Source: Sinomonas sp. P10A9
GTDB taxonomy: Bacteria; Actinomycetota; Actinomycetes; Actinomycetales; Micrococcaceae
Direction of reading: 5' to 3'
Length of the DNA stretch: 64,000 nucleotides
Assembly (NCBI RefSeq): GCF_041022165.1
Contig: NZ_CP163302.1
Location: forward strand, 3,100,001 to 3,164,000
Shown: positions 27,944-34,184 of the stretch, piece after piece
Layout of the letters: each line of letters begins with the position of its first letter
Numbering within the stretch: position 1 is the stretch's first letter
Position numbers and translations under genes: made by a program
Notes under the pieces: model-generated
Told to the model about the DNA's origin: nothing
The model's database searches: none
Seen by the model: the letters and a program-made list of their open reading frames with translations, nothing else

Positions 27944-28222
27944 ATGACAGATCCCGTTCGTCTCCAGGCCATTTTCATCCCCAACGAGGGCGAGTCCTTC
28001 CGTGTCAAGCTAGCCCTCGAGATCGCGATCGAGGAGGTCGTGCGCGAGCCCGGCTGCCTCCAGTATGAGATCACGGACGAGTCCGAGGAGCGGATCGTCC
28101 TGTCCGAACTGTGGGCTTCTGCGGAGGACCTCGAGAAGCACTCGAACGGCATCGCCGTGCAGGACCTCAACGAGTCGCTCAGCGCCCTGCTCGCCGAGCC
28201 GGTCAAGATCGAGCGCCTCTAA
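27944..28222 (+). CDS. ABM-domain protein (putative quinol monooxygenase)
   Basis: The 92-residue antibiotic-biosynthesis-monooxygenase fold has the pattern VREPGCLQYEIT, ERIVLSELWASAEDLEKHSNG, then a short final strand, as in YgiN-like cofactor-free quinol monooxygenases. The ATG at 27944 is chosen because TAGGCT lies 8 nt upstream and residue numbering then fits the family. Upstream TTG/GTG codons are possible. Its substrate is unknown. It is followed by a strong bidirectional terminator. Confidence 0.82.
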   Translation: MTDPVRLQAIFIPNEGESFRVKLALEIAIEEVVREPGCLQYEITDESEERIVLSELWASAEDLEKHSNGIAVQDLNESLSALLAEPVKIERL

Positions 28223-28253
28223 CCTCCCCCGCCTGCCCACCCAGCCCTAGACG

Positions 28254-28292
28254 CGACGGCGCCGCTCCCCAGCTGCGGGAGCGGCGCCGTCG
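28254..28292. terminator. Bidirectional hairpin between convergent genes
   Basis: A 16-bp perfect inverted repeat (arms CGACGGCGCCGCTCCC / GGGAGCGGCGCCGTCG) with a 7-nt loop lies between the monooxygenase stop and the thioredoxin stop. No U-tract is present on either strand. Symmetry suits termination from both sides. Confidence 0.75.
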
Positions 28293-28318
28293 TGCGATGC
28301 GAGTGGACTCTCAGTGCG

Positions 28319-28696
28319 TCAGTTCTCGTTGCCCTTGGCCTGCGCCTCGGCGACCTTCTGGTGGACGTCCTCCATGTCCAGGCCCTTCACCGCGGTGATG
28401 ACCTGCTCGAGCGCGGACGCCGGAAGGGCGCCGGGCTGCGAGAAGACGAGGACCTTCTCGCGGAAGGCCATAAGGGTCGGGATCGAGGTGATGTTCGCCT
28501 GGGCGGCGAGCATCTGCTCCGCCTCGGTGTCTACCTTGGCGAAGACGACGTCCGGGTGCTTCTCGGACGCGGCCTCGTAGGTCGGGGCGAACTGGCGGCA
28601 GGGGCCGCACCATGATGCCCAGAAGTCCACCAGGACGATGTCGTTGCTGTCGATGACCTCGGCGAACTGCTCGCCGGTGACGTTCTTCGTTGCCAT
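28319..28696 (-). CDS. trxA: Thioredoxin
   Basis: The 125-residue cytoplasmic disulfide reductase has the active site WASWCGPCRQFAP and the cis-proline loop TSIPTLMAFRE. The ATG at 28696 follows GAGGAG at 7-nt spacing; 17 further in-frame codons upstream have no signal. The C-terminal helix carries an extended tail (VHQKVAEAQAKGNEN), slightly longer than classical TrxA. It would be reduced by thioredoxin reductase encoded elsewhere. Confidence 0.95.
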   Translation of the reverse strand: MATKNVTGEQFAEVIDSNDIVLVDFWASWCGPCRQFAPTYEAASEKHPDVVFAKVDTEAEQMLAAQANITSIPTLMAFREKVLVFSQPGALPASALEQVITAVKGLDMEDVHQKVAEAQAKGNEN

Positions 28697-28777
28697 GCCG
28701 CGCTCCTCACTGTTTGTGCGGGTTTCGGACATTTCAACGATACCCACCGGGGTTTCATTCCCACGAGGTCTGCGAGC

Positions 28778-30055
28778 TCAGATCGCCGCGGGCTCGTGCT
28801 CCTGGACGAACTTCTTCCCCGTGAGCGCGATCACTATGGCCACCACGAGGGCCGCGGCCGAGGCGTAGAAGGGCACCGGCGCGCCGAAGGTCTCACCGAG
28901 CCACGTGGCGATGAACGGCGCGAGCGCGCCGCCCATCCAGCGCACAAAGTTGTAACCGGCGCTCGCCACGGGACGGGGCGCGTCGGAGACGCCCATCGCG
29001 AGCTCGGTGTAGACCGTGTTGTTTACGCCCAGGAGCGCGCCGGCAACGATTGTGAGGACCACGACGGCGGGCACTGCGTGCAGCGTGGCGGCCACGGCCA
29101 CGCCGACCAGGACGACCGCAAGTCCGGACAGGGTACCGGCGAGGACCTTGATGTCGCCGAACTTCGCCTGCAGCGGCGGCGCCACGAAGACGGAGAACAC
29201 GGCTAGGGCCACGCCCCAGCCGAAGAACACGGCACCGATGCCGTAGGCACCCATCCCCAGGATGAACGGCACGAACGCGAGGATCGTGTAGAAGCCGAAG
29301 TTGTAGAAGAACGCGCTGCCGGCAACGGACCTCAGACCCGCGTGTCCGAGGGCGAGGAGCGGGTCCCGGAACCGCGTCTTCATGCCCGCGGGCGGCGTCT
29401 TGGGCAGGGTGGCCATGATCGCTATGAACGCGATCGCCATGAGCGTCGCGGTGCCGAAGAACGGCATACGCCACTGCCATCCGCCGAGGAGGGCGCCGGC
29501 GAGGGGGCCAAGCGAGAGCCCCAGGCCGAGCGCGGCCTCGTAAAGGATGATCGCGGTGGAGGTCCCACCCGAGGCGACGCCCACGATCACGGCGAGCGCC
29601 GTGGCGACGAACAGGGAGTTCCCGAGACCCCAGCCGGCGCGCCAGCCGATGAGCTCAGCCACGCTGCCGCTCGTGCCGGAGAGGCTCGCGAAGACCACGA
29701 TGAGGGCCAGGCCGATGAGCAGGGTCTTCTTGCCGCCGATGCGGGAGGACACCCAGCCGGTGACGAGCATCATGACGGCCGTGACGAGGAAGTAGCTCGT
29801 GAACAGGAGCGAGACCTGGCTCGGGGACGCCTGCAGGTTCTGCGCGATGGCCGGGAGGATCGGGTCGACGAGCCCTATGCCCATGAAGGCGAACACGGAC
29901 GCCGCGGCGGTAGCCCAGACGGCCTTCGGCTGGCGGAAGAAGGAGGCCTTCTCCGCCGCGAGCGTCTGATGACCCGCGGGGTGTCCCTGATGGGTTGTCT
30001 GGTGTTCGAGGGTCGAAGGCTCTGAGTCTTCGACGACGCCGGGTTCGGCGGTCAT
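28778..30055 (-). CDS. MFS transporter (drug-efflux type)
   Basis: The 425-residue major facilitator protein has twelve predicted membrane segments after a 45-residue hydrophilic N-terminus. The loop 2-3 motif is GWVSSRIGGKKTLLIG. A motif-C-like EAALGLGLSLGPLAGALLGG in segment 5 points to an antiporter. Its start overlaps the stop of the upstream MarR regulator gene by 4 bp, a classic repressor-pump operon. Efflux of a toxic compound sensed by MarR is the likely job; the substrate is unknown. Confidence 0.9.
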   Translation of the reverse strand: MTAEPGVVEDSEPSTLEHQTTHQGHPAGHQTLAAEKASFFRQPKAVWATAAASVFAFMGIGLVDPILPAIAQNLQASPSQVSLLFTSYFLVTAVMMLVTGWVSSRIGGKKTLLIGLALIVVFASLSGTSGSVAELIGWRAGWGLGNSLFVATALAVIVGVASGGTSTAIILYEAALGLGLSLGPLAGALLGGWQWRMPFFGTATLMAIAFIAIMATLPKTPPAGMKTRFRDPLLALGHAGLRSVAGSAFFYNFGFYTILAFVPFILGMGAYGIGAVFFGWGVALAVFSVFVAPPLQAKFGDIKVLAGTLSGLAVVLVGVAVAATLHAVPAVVVLTIVAGALLGVNNTVYTELAMGVSDAPRPVASAGYNFVRWMGGALAPFIATWLGETFGAPVPFYASAAALVVAIVIALTGKKFVQEHEPAAI

Positions 30056-30498
30056 ACGGGCATCTCCTGGTTCGTCACATACTGGTTGATCTTGTCCATC
30101 ACGGGCAGGGCGGCCCTGAGCGCCGCCCGCTCGTCGTCGTCGAGCACCGCGAGCGCGGCGGCCATCCGCTCAGTGCGGCGGTCGTTGGCGCTGCGGGCAG
30201 CTTCGTCTCCGGCGGGGGTACGGCGCACGACGACGACCCGTGCGTCGCGCGGGTCGTTGCACCTTTCGAGGAGGCCGGCCTTCTCGAGACGGGCCACCTG
30301 TTCGGTCGCGGAGGGCACACGGACGCCGAGGTTCTTGGCCACGGCCCCCATCCGAAGCCCCTCCCCCGCCGTCATGTTGAGCACACTGAGCTGGGATGCG
30401 GACAGCTCGGAGACCTCATCCAGACGGCGTGCAACGTACACGCCGTGACGGAGCGCGTCGCGGAATGCGTGTGCCAGCTCGGCCAACTCGTCGTTCAT
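30052..30498 (-). CDS. MarR-family transcriptional regulator
   Basis: The 148-residue winged-helix regulator shows SASQLSVLNMTAGEGLRMGAVAKNLGVRVPSATEQVARLEKAGLLERCNDPRDARVVVV, with the recognition helix and wing residues DPRDxR (given as separate parts, residues about 32-95). It is the first gene of an operon with the MFS pump. Two tandem TTAGG/CCTAA palindromes sit immediately upstream of its ATG, so autorepression is likely. Confidence 0.92.
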   Translation of the reverse strand: MNDELAELAHAFRDALRHGVYVARRLDEVSELSASQLSVLNMTAGEGLRMGAVAKNLGVRVPSATEQVARLEKAGLLERCNDPRDARVVVVRRTPAGDEAARSANDRRTERMAAALAVLDDDERAALRAALPVMDKINQYVTNQEMPV

Positions 30499-30531
30499 AT
30501 TTAGGTATCCTAATAGTTAGGTAGCCTAAAT
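30499..30531. promoter_or_regulatory. Double MarR-type operator with overlapping -10
   Basis: Two palindromes, TTTAGG-TAT-CCTAA and TTAGG-TAG-CCTAAA, lie 3 bp apart directly before the marR ATG. The minus-strand hexamer TAGGAT ends 8 nt from the ATG. A repressor bound here would cover the -10 element and the start of the message. Confidence 0.75.
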
Positions 30532-30955
30532 GCAATCGGGACAAGCGCAGGTCACGGCCCGGATGGGGTTGTGCCGCGGCAAGCCCACCACGGCACCCGG
30601 CCACATCATCGGGCCCCCGCACGCACGGTGGCGGCGACCACCCGGAACTCACTGCGACGGCGCGCCCCCATCACGACGCAACAGATCGGCCAATTCATCA
30701 CCGGCGGGACAACGGATGGACCTTTTCGCCTGGACCAATACCCAGAAAACCTGGACCAATACCCAGAAAAGATCCCCGCGAAACCGTGGAGTACGCGGAA
30801 AACCCAATAGAACCAGCCAAACGGGATCCGGTCCTACCCCGTTCATCATGAATTAATAGCGCCCCCCGGCCACTCTTACCCAGTAGCAGGAGAAATAAAC
30901 GTGTGAATTCCAGCGACTGTCGAATAGCCTCGACTTGGTGCGGGACACAACAAAA
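30532..30955. repeat. Gene-free stretch with a 21-bp perfect tandem repeat (30729..30770)
   Basis: No coding sequence is supported here. CCTGGACCAATACCCAGAAAA-type units are repeated twice exactly and head to tail at 30729..30749 and 30750..30770. A related sequence (TGGAGGTCAATACCCGGAGAAC-like) occurs at 31476..31498, on the other side of the small secreted protein gene. The stretch is lower in GC than its neighbours. The role is unknown. Confidence 0.6.
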
Positions 30956-31000
30956 GGGTCACCCACTCGCGAGCCTTCTTGGCCGGCAAATGGGTGACCC
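30956..31000 (-). terminator. Terminator of the small secreted protein gene
   Basis: A 10-bp perfect inverted repeat, GGGTCACCCA / TGGGTGACCC, with a 25-nt loop is followed on the minus strand by TTTTGTTGT. It lies 43 bp beyond the stop of the gene at 31043..31345. Confidence 0.7.
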
Positions 31001-31042
31001 CTGAAACGCGTTCGTCACGCCCGCGACGAAAGCAAACGTCAG

Positions 31043-31345
31043 CTAGGCATGAGCAATGGTGACAGGCCCTGTTGGCGTCGTGCAGACCGTCTGGCTGACG
31101 CCCGTCGTCGCGGCCTGATGCGCGAGTACGGCCACCGGGCCGACCGCCACGTTGCACACATTGGCTGCGACCTGGGCAGCGACGCCGACGTTCGCATTGT
31201 TGAGAACACTCACGTCACCAACTTGGACATTGACCAGTCCGCTCTGCGCCTGATTCGCGGCCTGGGCTGGCGCCGCCAGTCCCCCAGCCAACAGTAGGGA
31301 GCCGGCAAGCGCTGCACCTGCAAAGGACTTCTTCATGATTCTCAT
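31043..31345 (-). CDS. Small secreted protein
   Basis: The 100-residue precursor has a clear Sec signal peptide: MRIMKKS, a hydrophobic core, and likely cleavage after APAQA (about residue 29). The mature part, about 71 residues, has alternating hydrophobic strands (GLVNVQVGDVSVLNN, VGVAAQVAANVCNVAVGPVAVLA) and two cysteines (Cys64, Cys88) that could form a disulfide. As I recall, similar small proteins are common in actinobacteria without known function; it is not a canonical chaplin or rodlin. An AGGAGG site lies 6 nt before the ATG. It has its own promoter and terminator, so it is monocistronic. Confidence 0.82.
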   Translation of the reverse strand: MRIMKKSFAGAALAGSLLLAGGLAAPAQAANQAQSGLVNVQVGDVSVLNNANVGVAAQVAANVCNVAVGPVAVLAHQAATTGVSQTVCTTPTGPVTIAHA

Positions 31346-31374
31346 GATTTACCTCCTATGATTAGGTCTGGTCT

Positions 31375-31404
31375 ACGCTACGCAGAGATGCGTAGCGAGG
31401 TCAA
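31375..31404 (-). promoter_or_regulatory. Promoter of the small secreted protein gene with palindrome in the spacer
   Basis: On the minus strand TTGACC (31399..31404) and TAGCGT (31375..31380) are 18 bp apart. The 9-bp inverted repeat CGCTACGCA / TGCGTAGCG (31376..31397, 4-nt loop) fills the spacer and overlaps the -10, the position of a repressor operator. Confidence 0.65.
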
Positions 31405-31721
31405 TAAAATTGCCATCTTGAATAGTATTCACCGTGAGGGGCGCGCGCTCCCCGCTTGCGGCTCATTACCCGGGTCTGGAGGTCAATACCCGGAGAACGC
31501 AGCTATAAACACCGGCCAAACCAAAATGGCGGACTGGCCAGTCGTCGGCGCGCTGGCGCTAGCCCAGGGGGCCCGAATCACTTGAAAGCTGGAGCACTCA
31601 CTCGTCGGTTCCGGGGGCCGAGGAGCACCGGTCCGGACCGATCCACGAGCTGCGGCTTACTGTTCGCGCTAATCCAGCCCGAGGCCAGGCAAGGCTAGTG
31701 AGCACACCCGTGGGCAAGGCC
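31405..31721. other. Gene-free stretch left of the integrated element
   Basis: No gene is supported. Short ORFs here lack ribosome sites and family resemblance. It contains the diverged copy (31476..31498) of the repeat unit found at 30729..30770. Confidence 0.5.
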
Positions 31722-31883
31722 TGCTCACCCTGTGCCCACATCGACCCGTCCGAGGGCAAAAAGAAGGACCCGCTGTCCCCTCCGTAGAGGTTCTAGCGGG
31801 TCCAACAGGCCCGGAATTCCGGGGATTTTGTGGCAGATGAGGGATTCGAACCCCCGTAGGCAATGCCAGCTGATTTACAGTCA
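31722..31883. repeat. Left attachment repeat (attL) with displaced tRNA-Tyr 3' part and terminator
   Basis: This 162-bp segment repeats 45407..45568 in direct orientation with no length change. By my count the last 74 bp (31810..31883) are identical. The first 81 bp differ at 7 positions, and the 7 bp between are largely different. Bases 31831..31883 are the 3' part of tRNA-Tyr, and a terminator hairpin (GGACCCGC / GCGGGTCC, 31766..31803) lies beyond. It marks the left end of the element. Confidence 0.93.
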
Positions 31884-32028
31884 CTCGGCGGCCGTCACGG
31901 GGTGTTTCGGATGGTCCCTGCTTCCCGTGTCTGGCGCGGATTTCCGGGGTTCCGGGTCCCCGCCCGTGGTGCCCAGATTCGAGGCCTGTCGTGTGGCTGG
32001 TGCTCACACTGTGCCCACACGAACGCGC

Positions 32029-32775
32029 CTAGTCGTCGTCCCCGAACTCTTCGAACAAGGCGTGCTGGAGCTCGGGCGGGAAGATAGTCGAGTACATGAT
32101 CTCCCCTGGCTCAAGTTCAAGACCCAAGACCTCAGACGGCTCGAACATCCAATCATCAGAACTGATCCCGGGGAACGCGCCCAAGATCAAGGCAAAGTGC
32201 ATCGGATCATAGATGCCGCACCCACCGAGCGAGAGATAGGCGTCTCCGTTCTCCTCAGCTCGGATCCGCGCCCGGACTTCCATGGACGTCCCCAGCTTGA
32301 AACACGCCACGGCGCCCTGGGTGAGACTGATGTAAGCCGCCTTGCGAACGGTCCGCCGCGAGGCGTCCACCGCTGCCAAAGCAAGCTCGGCTTCGAAACG
32401 TCGCCAGTCCTTGTCGACAGGAAACCGCGAGACTGAATCCGCTGGAAGGTTGTCGTAGAAATTCCTCTGAGGACTGTCGGCCTGACGCAAGCCGGCCAAC
32501 CCGAGCCACCATCTGGCTGGCATCTCATCTGGCGTTGTCGCCAGCTCTGTCACGCCTCCACGGTATTGGCCGGCCTTCACCTTGTACCAATGGGCATCTT
32601 CGATTGCCCGGATCTTCTCAGGCGGGTCAGCGCTGCACTGCGCGGGCACCGTTTGGGCCTTCTCAACCAGAGGGTGGTCCACCGAGGGAAGTGCCACATC
32701 AAGCTGTGGCACAGCAATCCCGAGGTCAACAAGGACTCGAAAGGTCGGACGGACAGCGTCCCCAGTGCTGGTCAT
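32029..32775 (-). CDS. Uncharacterised protein, candidate toxin of a TA-like pair
   Basis: I do not recognise this 248-residue protein. It has HWYKVKAGQYRG (about residue 60), RWWLGLAGLRQADSPQRNFYDNL and a C-terminal acidic region ending FGDDD. The lysine/arginine-rich HWYKVKAGQYRG stretch is loosely reminiscent of RelE/HigB-type toxins, but the protein is much longer. The ATG at 32775 is used: TAGTAT ends 7 nt before it, and the longer frame overlaps the upstream ribbon-helix-helix gene. It follows that gene by 31 bp on the same strand. Function is inferred from arrangement only. Confidence 0.6.
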   Translation of the reverse strand: MTSTGDAVRPTFRVLVDLGIAVPQLDVALPSVDHPLVEKAQTVPAQCSADPPEKIRAIEDAHWYKVKAGQYRGGVTELATTPDEMPARWWLGLAGLRQADSPQRNFYDNLPADSVSRFPVDKDWRRFEAELALAAVDASRRTVRKAAYISLTQGAVACFKLGTSMEVRARIRAEENGDAYLSLGGCGIYDPMHFALILGAFPGISSDDWMFEPSEVLGLELEPGEIMYSTIFPPELQHALFEEFGDDD

Positions 32776-32806
32776 AGGGGCCATACTATGCCGGGACGCC
32801 CCATGG

Positions 32807-33067
32807 TCAGGCTTCGGGGACACCTCCGAGCTCATCGAGCTCTTCGCGGCTCAGACCGGTCAGTACGGAAACCATCGAGGCCTTAGTGCCGTCGATCTGC
32901 TTGAGGGCAACGAGCACCGCTTGATTAATCTCGTCGCGGTGCGCGTCGATGTACTCGCGGACTGCTTCGTCCACGATGGCCTTCTTGTTGGTGCCGAGGA
33001 AGTGTGCGGCATGGGAGATGAGACGATCGGTCTCGGCGTCGACCTTGATTGGGGCAACAGTCGCCAT
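32807..33067 (-). CDS. Ribbon-helix-helix (CopG-like) protein, candidate antitoxin
   Basis: The 86-residue protein begins with a short beta strand (VAPIKVDAETDRLI) followed by two helices (SHAAHFLGTNKKAIVDEAVREYI), the pattern of ribbon-helix-helix DNA-binding domains. An acidic C-terminal tail follows that could wrap a partner protein. It lies directly before the uncharacterised gene at 32029..32775. A perfect inverted repeat lies in its likely promoter (33220..33235), as expected for autorepression. Confidence 0.7.
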   Translation of the reverse strand: MATVAPIKVDAETDRLISHAAHFLGTNKKAIVDEAVREYIDAHRDEINQAVLVALKQIDGTKASMVSVLTGLSREELDELGGVPEA

Positions 33068-33210
33068 GGTGCGTGCCCTCTCTAGTTGAGTTCTAAGAGC
33101 TATGGGTTTAAGTGGCCCGTCACTGGGTGCGCGGCAGCCAAGACTGCTTCAGGTGGAAGGCCGTGTGGTTGGTTATGTCGAGGATTGTCTAGGTTCCTCT
33201 CTTGATGAGG

Positions 33211-33235
33211 AGTATACCCGGGTACCAAAGTACCC
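33211..33235 (-). promoter_or_regulatory. Promoter and palindromic operator of the TA-like pair
   Basis: On the minus strand TATACT (33211..33216) is a good -10. The inverted repeat GGGTAC-TTTG-GTACCC (33220..33235) lies immediately upstream in the spacer. The -35 is weak. The leader to the antitoxin ATG would be about 135 nt and no ORF is seen in it. Confidence 0.55.
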
Positions 33236-33365
33236 AATCAACCCCTGGTTCAAATCGTGACCTGTCGTGACCTGCGGTGGGGCCGACGCGCCCCCTTCCA
33301 CATCCCCAAGGCAAGTCTTGAACTGGCCCCTCTGAAATGTCGGTGGCAGGGCCTACCCTTCGCCC

Positions 33366-33701
33366 ATGGAGAACAAGGTGGCCGCTGCGGCGGCATTGGG
33401 GGTTCTGCTGCTGATGACCGGGTGTGCGGCCGGCCCGTCGCCGGCGGAGCAGTCCGCGTCCGCATCGGCACAGGCAGAACAGGTGTTCCGAGAGCTCTGG
33501 CACAAGCAGTTTCCGGACGGCAACCAGGATTCCGGGGTCGCCCTAGCGAAGTCGGTGTGCGATTCCTATCGGGCCGGAACGAGCCTTCGGGATGAGGCGG
33601 CCTACCTCATGGCGACAATGAAGGTGAGCGCCGGCGATGCCGGGTCGATCATCGGGCTGGCTACGTCCGCGTACTGCCCCGAGTACAACGCCCGCCACTA
33701 G
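33366..33701 (+). CDS. DUF732-like lipoprotein
   Basis: This 111-residue exported lipoprotein has a signal sequence MENKVAAAAALGVLLLMTGCAAG with lipobox LMTGC. The mature part contains AKSVCDSYRAGTS and YCPEYNAR, with two cysteines, matching the small DUF732 domain common in mycobacteria and their relatives. Its role is unknown. TACCCT ends 6 nt before the ATG, suggesting leaderless expression. It is one of the few rightward genes in the element and may be cargo. Confidence 0.75.
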   Translation: MENKVAAAAALGVLLLMTGCAAGPSPAEQSASASAQAEQVFRELWHKQFPDGNQDSGVALAKSVCDSYRAGTSLRDEAAYLMATMKVSAGDAGSIIGLATSAYCPEYNARH

Positions 33702-33824
33702 GGCACGCTGATGGCGTATCAGCACACTGGCCTCTGATCTGCGGAAACTCTGGCCTCCCGCACGGTGTGAGCACGCCGGACGCGAAGGCTTCAAATTGTC
33801 GGTGCCCGGTGTCACCATGCCGCC

Positions 33825-34127
33825 ATGGAGATGGCCCACAGCGCGCCCACAGCGCCCCTACATGTCTCCGCCGCGCCTCTGTCCCTGCCGGCGCCTGATG
33901 GGCCCGCTACGCGGCCTGTCAAGGCTCTCCCGGTCTGGGTGCGGCTCCGCTTCCCGGACGGTTCCGAGCGCACCGAGAAGGGCTTCGCCAAGGCTTGGAC
34001 GCGGGACCATGTCCTCGTGCAGTACGTCGGGCACCAGGGCTATCACCCGGCCGCTATGGAGCTCTGGACGGAGGCCCGGTGGGTGAGGCGCCGGACCATC
34101 GAACCTCAGTGGCTCGGGCGGGCGTGA
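33825..34127 (+). CDS. Small protein of unknown function
   Basis: The 100-residue protein has a core (VWVRLRFPDGSERTEKGFAKAWTRDHVLVQYV, then WVRRRTIEPQW) that I recall from small proteins of actinobacterial phages and mobile elements. It is basic at the C-terminus and has no signal peptide. It faces the tape measure gene convergently, with a 57-bp gap. Function is unknown. Confidence 0.6.
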   Translation: MEMAHSAPTAPLHVSAAPLSLPAPDGPATRPVKALPVWVRLRFPDGSERTEKGFAKAWTRDHVLVQYVGHQGYHPAAMELWTEARWVRRRTIEPQWLGRA

Positions 34128-34184
34128 CAGTGCCCGGCCGCCATGGGGGGCAGCGGCCGGGCACTCGCCGTTAAGGGTACAGGA

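Noticed and set aside
30530..30856. Small plus-strand ORF containing the 21-bp tandem repeat
   Set aside because: It has no ribosome site, contains the repeated WTNTQK stretch only because of the DNA repeat, and shows no family resemblance.
31831..31883. Second tRNA-Tyr gene
   Set aside because: Only the 3' part is present. The 5' acceptor strand and D-arm are missing, so it is the displaced att fragment.
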